Assembly (NCBI GenBank): GCA_003993805.1
Contig: RSEF01000001.1
Span: 70,758,715-70,822,714 of the forward strand
Origin: Himantopus leucocephalus
Lineage: Eukaryota > Chordata > Aves > Charadriiformes > Recurvirostridae
DNA length: 64,000 nucleotides
Direction of reading: 5' to 3'
The notes beneath the pieces are model-generated. The model saw only the letters and a program-made list of their open reading frames with translations, searched no databases and had not been told where the DNA came from. Positions 26,764-37,064 of this stretch are shown here, piece by piece. The translations under genes were made by a program, and so were the position numbers. Every line of letters begins with the position of its first letter. Positions within the stretch are counted from its first letter, which is position 1.

Positions 26764-27944
26764 CTCCCAATCAGATTTGATCTGACATGCCCAAATTAAG
26801 CAAATAAAATGGCAAAGCTTTAATGGTGACTAGTGCAGTAGGTTTCAGAGAGGGGGGGTTGTTTGGGTTTTGTGAAATTGTCTTTCCTTTAAGTATTGAG
26901 AAATAATTCAATTTTGGGTTTAATACAGTAAAGTCAGCTGTATCTGCAATGGCAGGTGATCCATTTAACTGATAATGGGCATGAGCTCAAGCAGAGCAGC
27001 CTCCTACGTATGCACGGTGCAAACAGCAAGACTAATAAGAGCAGTGTTGCGCTCGACAGCTTGGGACCTCTTTTGCAGAAGACAACTGTTCAGTTGCCCT
27101 CAGAGGTGGCAAACCATGGGTGCTCTGAAAAAAAAAAAAGATGATTTAAGGAATTTTCTAAGCTGTGGCCTTGCCCACTTACACTGACCAGCCATACAGG
27201 AGTGGAAGGGTCAGTCCCAGCTTCTCCTGTCACTTTGCTGACCTCATGTGGCTAAGGAATGCAGCCATTCCTTGTGGCACCCTTGATGGCACCTACCAGT
27301 GTTCCTTATTTATGTGAAGCCTTAAATCATCGCTCAAAAAAACCCATACAAAAGTCGTTGGTGGATACTGGAATGATGCAGAGGACCCAGCAGGATGACT
27401 GTAAAGGGAAAGAGGCTTTAGGGAGGAGAATCCATGCCAAGAAGAAGGGAACAATTGCAAAATAGATTACAATGGCATTTCTCCTCTCATTGCCACCAAA
27501 GGTAAACTAATGAAAAGGCACTTGCATAGAAGAATAGGGCACTACCTAGAAAGCACATCTGTACACCAAAACTCATTACAACTTCATGGAGTCAGATACA
27601 CATTTCACTGTCGCTAATGTGAAACACCTTCTTAAAATGGCACAGTGGGGACTGATCCACAGCCTGCTGTAACCCACCAAATTCTTTCCATTAATTTCAC
27701 TGAGTTTTGAGTCAGGCCTGAGAGCGGCAATATAGGATACCAAAGGAAGAAAGTCTAAGGAGAATGAAGAACAAGAAAGGAGCTGGTGTGGCAGCTGCTG
27801 TAATAAAATACAAATCCAATATTTTACAAAATAGAATACTTGCAGGAAATATCTACTGTACATGGTAAAAAATTACTTGTAAGGCTATGTTAGTTTTTCC
27901 CTTATTTATCACTAGGAAAAAAAGAAAAAAGAGCTTCAAAATGG

Positions 27945-27950
27945 TTTATT
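27945..27950 (-). terminator. Candidate proximal poly(A) signal of CREB3L2
   Basis: AATAAA on the minus strand about 1.8 kb after the stop codon, followed by a very U-rich stretch (CTCTTTTTTCTTTTTTTCC). It could yield a short-UTR isoform. The downstream element is U-rich but not G/U-rich, so support is limited. Confidence 0.3.
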
Positions 27951-29744
27951 CTTTTTTTACATTGACTTCTTCTGGTAAACTGTGAAGTAGCTATATGCTG
28001 GCCTGCTGAATTAGGGTTTCCACATTAAATCCTCAATGGAGTCTGAGCACCCTTCTGTAGTAAACAGATAAAACCCTGCTCAAATCCTGGGGTAGGTTTG
28101 ACTGTGCCACTCCAAGGACAAATTGCAAGAAGCACAGCTCGGCCAAAAGCATGACCAGGGTACCAAGAGAAGGAAAACCCTTAATGGCAACAGCTACATG
28201 TGACAAAGAGGAGACAAAGCAGGGAGAAGAGTACTGGACCAGGTTTGGACCTGAATACTCCTCTTGGCTTTTCCACTGAACTTGGGCCAGTCACTTCACC
28301 TCCCCTTTGGGCCCATGTCATCCCTCTTTTGCCTTGTCTGCTGCCTACATTCTTAATTCCTCAGGTCAGAGGCTGTCTTGCCATACAGTTAATACAGTAT
28401 CTACTAGCTCCAGGCCTGAACTGTGCCTAGCTGGGGCTACCTATACCCCTTATCTTTTCGGCTAAGCAGTTGGTCTAAGATTATATGTCTGGAAAAGGAG
28501 GTAAGAGGAAGATAAGACCCATGGCTTTATTTTAGGGCAACTCCAGTTTGTGGGGAAGGAATGGGTGTTCAGTGATATTTGTGTGTCCGATTTCAGAGTT
28601 TGCCCAGACCACTTGCAGGGTTAGGGAAGCTCAATTCTCTTCATTGCGACTGCTTGAACAAAATTTTGCAAAGCTAATAAATACTATTTACAACAGTAAC
28701 AGGAAGATGGCAAGGAAAGGAAAACACAGGACAATCTGAGACTGGGTCTACATAAGAAATTCCATCAACACATCTAGAAGCCAATAAATTAAATCCATGT
28801 GGTCCTCTCAGGAGGCACTTCTGGTTTAAGCCTTACATTGATTTACTTTGTTGGGAAGGAACTAATTTAAGTTAAACAGATTAGCCTTAAGCAGACTAAA
28901 GGACATACATCCAAAACATTGCATGAATTTAACAAAACCTGCTTTCTAAACAGATTTAGTTAAACTACTTTACTTCTCCCACACAGACAAAGTGTGACAA
29001 GACAGCGACTGATCTTTGCTTGAATTCCACAAGGGTGGAAGCAGTAGAGAAGCCTACTAGGACTGCTTTCAGCCCAGAGAGAAACCTGCCCCACTAAATG
29101 ATAAAGGGGCTGGAGGGGAAAAGAGAGAAAGAGCTAGGGGAGGACAATTCAGCAGCATCATTGCCCACCCCTCTCCTGCCTGTGCTGTTTAACTCAACAG
29201 TATCAGGGCCCATTCTTGTCCCTTCAGAAGCAGACGACTCATGCTTCTCAGTCCTCCCAAAAGGCTCAAGTGCTGTAGACCAGTAGGCACGGAGCTGTGG
29301 CTAGATTCTGAGCAGCATTATGCTGCATCTCGTCTTTCTCTCAATTCCCTCTCCCAAGAAACCTGTCACCCACATGCTCCCATCAGTTTTGCATATTCCA
29401 CTCTTCTACAGAATGATTTTGTGCTCAGATTAGGATGTGTGCATGCACGCATTGCACACCCACCAGTCACCTGCACACTGCTGGCATCATCTGCCACCAT
29501 AAATCAATCCTGCCCTTGCAGTATCAGACAGGAAAGGAACAAAAGCAAAGACAGGGACTGTGTGTGAAGTGAGGAAGGGAGTTATAAAGACAAGAGATCC
29601 CATCTGCAGTCACAGCCTCACCAGTCAATGTCGAAGTTGAACTCCCTCTCTTTTGTGCTTTGGTTCACTGAGGATAAGTCAGGGGGACTTTGGTTGAACA
29701 TATGTGGGAAAGAGGGAAGTGAAGAAAAAAGGCCTTTTTTATTT

Positions 29745-29820
29745 TTAAGAGGTGGCATTGACTCTTCTGTCTATTTCAATTATCTTCAGTGTTTCGTTTC
29801 CTTCTAGTTCGGAGTTGACT
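29745..29820 (-). CDS. CREB3L2: CREB3L2 exon 12: C-terminus and stop
   Basis: 76 coding nt (one base plus 24 codons plus TAA), acceptor TTCCCTGCAG/AGTCAA. It encodes VNSELEGNETLKIIEIDRRV then NATS and a stop. Human ends VSAKLEGNETLKVVELDRRVNTTF, so the match is clear although the ORF is only 25 codons. Two further sequons (NET at N469, NAT at N482) are conserved in position. The exon continues into the 3' UTR. Confidence 0.95.
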
Positions 29821-30752
29821 CTGCAGGGAACAAAAAAACCAAAACAACAAAGGTTACCGCTAATAGTTAGTCATTTTTAAAAGCGCATATCCTGCTTGAA
29901 TTGGCTAATGCTAAAAAGGCACTCGGTATTTACCAGGTACTTGTCAGTTGGAGTATGGTAACACACCAAATTAGTCATCTCTTTGGCTCTAGGTATAACT
30001 TTGACACAAGTGCTCAGAAGGCGTGCTTGGGGTGATATGGCTCATCCTAGCCCTCAGAATAGCATTCTTTCAAACAAAATCCCTCCCTCTACTGTTTGGT
30101 GCGCTTGCTACTGCTTGTTAGCAGAGACTAAGATGCGGGCTGACAGGACAGTGGCAGGACAAAGAAAAGGTAAAGTGGAAAGAAAATTGCACATACGTAT
30201 TTAAACCAGTGAAACGCTGTCTTTGCAGAGGCCCTAAAAACTTAGATTTCTGCTAAAAGAAAAAGAACTATGAAGGAGTTCTGTGTTAAGTAGTTCAGAT
30301 AACCTTAAAGGTCTGCCTGTTAAGACCAAATCCTGCAAACTTTCCACAGTGATGCTTTAGTAAGATCACTATTGCGAGAAGCTCCAGCTCTTCACACCCT
30401 AACCTCATAGAAAGCCCAGTGAGTCACAGCCTCACACTTCCACCCATCTGGCAAAAGCTTATTCCTTTAGGGGACACAGAAGTAAGTCCTTAAAGAAGTG
30501 GGTAGGCACAGCTTATAGGGGCTAGGTTTCTGGCAGAAGCGCTGAGTTTGGTAGCTGTATTACTACAACATTGTTGCAACTTCTCCAGAGTAACAATAAC
30601 TTTGCCTATAAGCTCTCCAGATAGAGACCAAGCTCTTACTTCACATTCCACAGCGCCCAGCACAGCTGAGCCCCTAGTCTTACCGCTGGCCTCCAGGCAC
30701 AAATGACAGTGACACGGAACGCTCATATGACAAGCAGGCACCCTGCACTCAC
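29821..30752 (-). other. CREB3L2: CREB3L2 intron 11
   Basis: Intron of 932 bp with GTGAGT donor and TTCCCTGCAG acceptor. I saw no repeat or coding match in it. Confidence 0.9.
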
Positions 30753-30978
30753 CTGTGCTGCTGCAGGCCCAGCAGCACTGACTTCTCTAGCCTCGTCTCG
30801 TTGGCTATTGTGAACTGCATGATATCATCCTGCTGAGTCCCTGGCATGGCTTCCAGGGACAGCGCTGTGTACTTGGAGGTGTCTGCTTGCCTGTCATTGC
30901 GATCTGCAAAGGAGACTGGGCTTGACGACTCCTCCAGTTGGTGAGGCTCTTCATAAATTAGCAGACTCCTTGACCTCA
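30753..30978 (-). CDS. CREB3L2: CREB3L2 exon 11: luminal domain with S1P-type site
   Basis: 226 nt (two bases, 74 codons, two bases), acceptor TGTATGCAG/TGAGGT, donor CAGCACAG/GTGAGT. It opens with a split Val then RSRSLLIYEE, where RSLL fits the S1P pattern RxxL and aligns with human RSRNLLIYEE. The middle (about residues 397-440) is strongly diverged from human, and similarity returns at ANETRLEKSVLLGLQQH. NET gives an N-glycosylation sequon at N445. After cleavage the luminal part can be secreted and has been linked to Hedgehog signalling in cartilage (published for BBF2H7). Confidence 0.96.
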
Positions 30979-31660
30979 CTGCATACAAAGACAGAAGGCA
31001 AAAAGAGATGAGAAACAGGCAGCTCAGGGAACAGCCCATGTCCTTTCAGGAAATGGAAACTGTCAGAGCAGAACTAAAGCTGCAAAGGTCTTTTCATAGT
31101 GATTAACGGGTAATTTGATAGCTGAGGAAAGATACCACAGCAGTGGTCCAGGTAGGAATCAAAAAGCTCTGAATTATTCACAGAACAAGAACAAAATGAA
31201 ACAATCACTTTAATAATATACGCTGAAAGCAACTGCTTCATTACAGGTATATAGCGCTAACAGTTTCCCATTCAGTCCTTGAACTCTTTGTTGCTGCTGG
31301 CAAAGAACGCACCAGCTGATACCAGTTGCGTGTTTTAACAGTATGAACATTTGCTACCGAGTAGAAATCCTGCTACCTTTTACAGGCCACTAGCTTTAGC
31401 TCCACAAACAGAAACAAAACTGCTTTATACAGAAATACCAAGCAGGCTAGTGGGGAAAGGCTTTGCCCATGTCTATGAAGTCGTCTGCCATCAGAACAGC
31501 TTCCCAAGCTATCCTTTGAAAGACACAGGTCTATCAAGGAATGGGCCGCTAAGGAGCAGAGAAGCAAGAGGTGCTTGAGGAGGGGTTTAGGGATAGGGAT
31601 GGAAAACAAGTGCCGAAGCACAACCAAGCAGGGAGCAAGACTGGGATAGTTGTCACTTAC
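30979..31660 (-). other. CREB3L2: CREB3L2 intron 10
   Basis: Intron of 682 bp with GTAAGT donor and TGTATGCAG acceptor. The open frames inside it (for example 31373-31660) run through the exon border and look fortuitous. Confidence 0.9.
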
Positions 31661-31787
31661 CAATGGAGTCTGTGTAGGACTCTGGTGAGGAATGCTGCCT
31701 GGGCAACACCATCTTTGTAGCAGAAGGATATGGCCCATAGCTCTGTGAGAAGCTGCCAAAAACTACTGCAAAGCACAGCACCACCAT
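31661..31787 (-). CDS. CREB3L2: CREB3L2 exon 10: transmembrane segment
   Basis: 127 nt (42 codons plus one base), acceptor TTTGCCAG/ATGGTG, donor CCATTG/GTAAGT. It begins MVVLCFAVVFGSFSQSYGPY, matching human VVVLCFAVAFGSFFQGYGPY, and continues PSATKM. With the end of exon 9 it forms one hydrophobic membrane span of about 17-20 residues, which anchors a type II ER protein with the bZIP in the cytosol. The cleavage by S2P would be in this segment. The rest is the start of the luminal domain. Confidence 0.96.
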
Positions 31788-32740
31788 CTGGCAAAGGAAG
31801 GATGCCGAAGAGGTAAGTGCACTAGCTCTGGGCCCACACATGCACATCAAAACTAAGAATCAACACAAAGCAGATTTGATACTTTTTCAAAACAAATAAT
31901 TTGAGGCTATTTTCATCACTACATACAGTGTCTTGTAGCAAAGGCACATATACAATAACAATTCAGTGTTTTAAAACGCAGATTTCAATGCTGGAGTTTG
32001 TTTTCAGTGTCTGCCACCATTTTTGGCCTGTAGCCTTATTTACTCCCAAAGTTGAAAAGCAGACACCACCACCATGTGTGTTTTACAGATGCTGTTGGGA
32101 ATTTCCACGGTTACTTCTGCTGCTGGCCCCAGTCTTGCTTTGAAGTGACAGAGAGGCTGGCAGAATAGGAGAACAACTTAGGCCTTGAAAATAATTTCCA
32201 TCAATTTATAGCACTAGTATAAAGGGAACTTGCTGGCTGAGTCTAAGGAGGGAAAATGGAAAAGTTTCATTCTAATTCTTTTCTTATCCTGACTACTATG
32301 ACTGAAATAGGCCAGAGGTAGATTTACAGCCTTAGTCATATTTTTATTTGGATGAGCAAGTTTATCTTTACTGTTTTTTACCGGGCATCAAAGGTCACCC
32401 TTGTTTTCAGTTTACAACTCTAGACACCATTTCTCAAATACAATATTGTAGGAAATAATAAAACAGGTCACTCAGAGGGGCAGCGCTCCTTCTTTCATCA
32501 CTGCAGCATCCAATAAAAAGCACAAGCCCCGTCTCCTCCATAATTTAATGCCTTCCCACAACCATTAATCTTCATCAGCCAGGAGTCTCACCTACCTCAA
32601 AATTAATTGTCAAATTTTGAAGAGAAGTTTTGCAAGCTGAGAATTTGCAAGTGAGGGGCTTTGTAGCACAACGGATGTGCCTTTGAACGGTAGGAAGAGA
32701 TTCTCATTCCCCTACAATTCCCAGCTTTAGGGACACTCAC
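31788..32740 (-). other. CREB3L2: CREB3L2 intron 9
   Basis: Intron of 953 bp between the zipper-end and membrane exons. GTGAGT donor, TTTGCCAG acceptor. I recognised nothing else in it. Confidence 0.9.
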
Positions 32741-32840
32741 CATAAGACAGGTCCCTGTCTGTGTGCTAGCTGCCTTACATGAACGGGACACTTTCCCAGC
32801 AACCATGGCTTGGAGTCTCTGCAACTGCTGCAGAAGTGTT
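32741..32840 (-). CDS. CREB3L2: CREB3L2 exon 9: zipper end and approach to the membrane
   Basis: 100 nt (one base plus 33 codons), acceptor GCTTTCCAG/AACACT, donor CTTATG/GTGAGT. It encodes [20 protein letters not shown], then [13 protein letters not shown]. It supplies zipper residues L312 and L319, then the basic juxtamembrane stretch and the first residues of the membrane segment. It differs from human mainly by conservative changes (KLQTLVMGK versus RLQAMVAGK). Confidence 0.96.
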
Positions 32841-33894
32841 CTGGAAAGCAAAGACAAGCATCAAATGCACTGATGTACTTGCTGGTTAAACAGCTTTTTG
32901 CTTCAAATTCCACACCTGGCAATAATATGGCGTTTATGACAAGGTACAGATCACTAAAGTCTTCCCCTTGAAGTTAGCAGCAAGGAATGGTTTTAGTTTT
33001 ACAAGATTTTTACATCTGGACCTTTCAAAAAGATCTATTGGCTTTCCCTCAACCGATGTCCCTGAACAATTACTTCTTCAGCACTTTCAGAAGGTGTATT
33101 TTCAGCATTTCTACAAGAAACAATTCTGGTAAGCATACAAACAACTGAAACTGCTCTAGGTGCAAGTGACTAGATGCATATGCAACCTGGTTCTGTGTCG
33201 TGAATTCAGCAGGAGTTTCACCGTTATGTGAAAAGGTGCAGAAGCAAGTTTATAACTGCTCTAATTGGTGGTAGAGGTATACAGCTACCTCATTTTTGCG
33301 AAAACCTGCTGTACGGTGTTTTCGACCACACGCTGGACCATTTTCAAAGAGAAGGTCTTAAAGCTAGGCATAGGCACAGACTTCGTTTCTCATAAATTAA
33401 TGTATTAAATAAAGCACTTTATTCCTATTTGCTAAATCCTCCAGGAGTTGACAAAAATCACAGATGCCTGAAGTGGCTACTCTAACTGTGTCTTTCAGAG
33501 GTCCCAGCCACGATGGCAATTCTGTTCTGGTTGGAGTCAACAGTCCCAGACCAGGAAGGTAATCTGTCCTTCTGGCTGGTTTGTTTTTTTTTTTTCTGTA
33601 TCATCATCAATTACTACAGCTAGGATACTAGGAATTTACACGGGAAATTACCTCAAAGAATGATTGATACAGGCTTTCCACAGCAGTTTTCATTTTGTTT
33701 TCATGAAAGCTTTTTAACAGACAAGGAGTAATCTAAATACTTGCCCTCGACGCAGTCAAATATAGTACAATTTTGCATCAGGATGTTAACTTTGCTGTTT
33801 GTTTCCAATTTTACTCTTCATTTCTCCTGTAAGTCTCACAACCTATTTCAGAGGGTAACCCCCACAAAACTCCAGGCAACGGCTTTGGAGGCTG

Positions 33895-33902
33895 TGACGT
33901 CA
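33895..33902. promoter_or_regulatory. Perfect palindromic CRE in CREB3L2 intron 8
   Basis: TGACGTCA in the context GGCTGTGACGTCAAATGC. CREB3L2 itself binds CRE-type sequences (family knowledge), so autoregulation is conceivable. The sequence shows only the motif. Confidence 0.35.
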
Positions 33903-36644
33903 AATGCTAAGGCAAGAGGCAAGGTTAGGGTGTCAGAGAAAATAGAAGGATTATTTTAAGATCAAACTGGCTAAAAGCTAATTGTAGGACAGACCCAGAG
34001 GTGCCTTCACAGCTCAATATACACTTGTCTGCCTATTATTACAGATTTTTTTAATCATCAATGCTCATTGCTAATTAGGGTTTAATGAATTCAAGGACTT
34101 CAGGAATGCATTCTGAAATGAGTACAAGGCATGCTCACAGCAGAGATTTATCTGGGCCAGCAGATACTTCTCAACTTATTAAGGAAGTCTTGCATGCTCT
34201 TGAGAGCATGGTTTATTCTGCAACTCAATATTTAAAAAAAAGAAAGCGATCCGTCTAATTCAGTCCTTTATTCACTATTAGAGAGACCACAGGCAAATTA
34301 AGAGATGAAAACTGTGTCCACCACGCAAATGAGACCATCCTAATTCCCTGCTCCCTACTGCATCTCTCCCCAATTCCTCCTCCCATCCACTACACGGCAC
34401 AGGGTTCATGAAGACTTGGTATATATATTTTTCCAGCACAGAACGTGCTGCATACAGTATTCCCACCATATGTCACTAGCTATGCTATACAGCAATCCCT
34501 TTTTAACCCTGCACTTTCTGTGCTATTATAGGAGACTAAATTTCCCCCCCCGCCCCCCCGTTTCAGGCCTGAGTCACTGGGCTCGACAGAGAACAGCTCT
34601 GCAGAGCGAGGAGGAAGGAGCTCTCCTCCTCCCCAGCTCGGGGGCTGGCGGCAGCAGCAGCAGCCTTGAAATGCTGATCGCTCTTGCCACTTTTTGTGGA
34701 GGCGTCAGTGAGAAAACAGCTAATGGCTGGTGAGGAAATCAACACAGAAGAGGCAATTCTCCTCATTTTGCTTATCTCTGCCTTTTTGTGTCCAATTTAA
34801 AAAACCTGCTGGGCAGAGTGGGCCCAGAGAGCTGACTCCAAAACGCTCTCTTTTGGGAAAGTATAATTAGGCAGGTATTCTGTCGTCTCCTATACACAGA
34901 AGAAGATTCATCACCCACCTTATTTACCAACTACCTTCACATAAAATGTCTTTCTCCCTCAAGTCATTTATCTGTTTGAGCAGAGCTACAGTCTTCTCAT
35001 CGGACAAGGACTCAGTGTTGGTAGCTGACAGGCTACAGGTGCATTTTCAAACTAAGAGCAAGAGCCAAGGCAAGAGCAAGAAACACGTTAGTTTGTTCAG
35101 AGATGATACCAGTTTACCCTGCCACTGCCACAATGGGGCACTCCCGGGTGCTTTTATTCTCTATTTGAATCTGGATTGGCGGAAGACTGGATTCCAAAGT
35201 CAAAAGATCTCCTTTCCCATACAAAAGCTGCCTTCATTGTTACTGGACGGCTGCAGCGATGATCTGGACTGAGAGAGGGAAAAGGAGCAGCCCTCTGCTC
35301 TGTAGAACAGGAACTTAGGTTAAACGAAGATGATCCCTCTAAATAGCAGCAGGAAGGCCACAAATGCTTTTAGTGAAACTTTTGGCTAAGTGTGGCTAAG
35401 TCCTAACAGGAGAAAATGCAATCCCAAGGCAGCATGCATAAGGGGGTTTGCACCCACAGGGATTATTTTCACCGTGTCTGACACATTTCCCAGTGATATT
35501 CAATTAGAAGGTCACCTCCGTAGGAGGTGTGAACGTGCTTTCACGCTTTTTCCTGCCAGTGGAAGCACCTCATAGGAAAGCTGTAAAGTGACTGAAGACT
35601 CCTGCTCTCCCTTCCACACACTGCCAGCAAATTCACTCTGCCTGTGATGTCTTGTTTTCATGTGCACATTCACATATTCATCTTCAGAAGAGTCCCCTTC
35701 ACTACCAAAGTAAGGAACAAGTCAAGGCTTCCCCTCTGCTTCCAGTGACACTTTGATTAAGGAGAGGAAATTTGTCACTCCAGGACCTAGCCACCTGGGA
35801 GGCTTCCTCAATTCTGTTTAAAATCCAACATTGATTTAAACAAAAAAGACAGTTTCTAGGGGACACCAAACACTGTTTGTTTTGATCAAGACTTTTCAGA
35901 GAATTTATCTACTTTGTGAGGAAAAAAAACCTGATTTTGATAAGGAGAGAGAAAAATTACTCTGTCTTCTAACTCTACACATGGATTCCTTCTCTGCCTG
36001 TCTTATTTGTAGGAAAGACAGCAAATCCCAAAGTAAGGTTTTCACTGAAAGACAAGAATACCTCAAAGCAGAAAAAAATCCACAATTTGTCCTCATTTGA
36101 ATTACAAAGAAAAAATCCAGAAATTTTTCATCATAGATGTTTCCGCATAAACACACTGTTCTGGTGCTTTGAAAACAAGGAGTTGGGCCAGGGCTGCCAC
36201 ACTTTGTCGACTGTTATAAGGGTCATCTGAAGTGAAGCACAAGATATCTCACTGCAACTTAAATCAAGATCCTTCGCTCCTTGAAAATGACTTGGTAAAA
36301 TGGCTTTACCAGCCTCAAATAAATGAACAGCCATGCAAATCAGTGAAGTCTGGCAGCTTTGGTGCTGATAAACTCTTGGTGGGTCAGACTGATATACAAC
36401 TTAATCTTTTGATGACTGCTCAATAGCTTGAGCAGGAGCACAACAAATGGAAGAACATCCCAACTGTATAAAGCTACTGCCTTTAAGGTGTCTGTCAGCA
36501 TGGAGATCTACGCAACTTGCTAGTCATTACTCCATGGCAGCAACTCGAGCAGCTACTTGCATGCATTGTCCATCTGTGACACTCTCAACCATATGCTAAT
36601 TGGATCCTATATCTATCATTTCTCCAGGAAAAGTGATTGTCAAT

Positions 36645-37064
36645 ATATTTTTAGAGAACAAGTCTTATGAGGAGCGGCTGAGGGAACTGGGGTTGTTTAG
36701 TCTGGAGAAAACGAGGCTGAGGAGAGACCTTACCGCTCTCTACAACTATTTGAAAGGAGGTTGTAGTGAGGTGGGGGTTGGTCTCTTCTCCCAAGTAACA
36801 AGTGATAGGACAAGAGGAAATGGCCTCAAGTTCCCCCAGGGGAGGTTTAGATTGGATATTAGGAAACATTTCTTCACTGAAGGAGTTGTCAAGCATTGGA
36901 ACAGGCTACCCAGGGAAATGGTTCTGTCACCAGCCCTGGAAGTATTTCAAAGACATGTAGATGTAGTGCTGAGGAACATGGTTTAGTGGTAACCTGGCAG
37001 TGCTAGGTTAATGGTTGGACTTGATGATCTCAAAGGTCTCTTCCAACCAAAACGATCCTATGAT
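36645..37064 (+). mobile_element. CR1 LINE copy, 5'-truncated, with ORF2 C-terminus still open
   Basis: About 420 bp ending GGTTGGACTTGATGATCTCA and a degenerate octamer tail. The frame 36600-36986 is open and reads [20 protein letters not shown], then [31 protein letters not shown] and NRLPREM, the C-terminal part of the CR1 reverse-transcriptase protein. It lies opposite to CREB3L2, in intron 8. It is an incomplete, inactive copy. Confidence 0.93.

Larger units (their letters stand above)
22870..29744 (-). other. CREB3L2: Probable CREB3L2 3' UTR (left end uncertain)
   Basis: No splice-competent coding sequence was recognised here, and human CREB3L2 has a 3' UTR of several kilobases (from memory), so much of this stretch is probably terminal-exon UTR. 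Minus-strand AATAAA hexamers occur at 28526-28531, 27945-27950, 24907-24912, 24044-24049 and 22890-22895. The last would give a UTR of about 6.9 kb. It also contains an 18-bp tandem duplication (26728-26763), a 33-bp one (23243-23308), a (TA)n tract (25805-25820) and a Pumilio-type TGTAAATA at 28685-28692. No transcript evidence is available, and the true end could be any of these sites. Confidence 0.5.

Noticed and set aside
29738..29743. AATAAA two bases after the CREB3L2 stop codon
   Set aside because: Use of it would leave almost no 3' UTR; the motif is a by-product of the A-rich TAAAAATAAAAAAG context.
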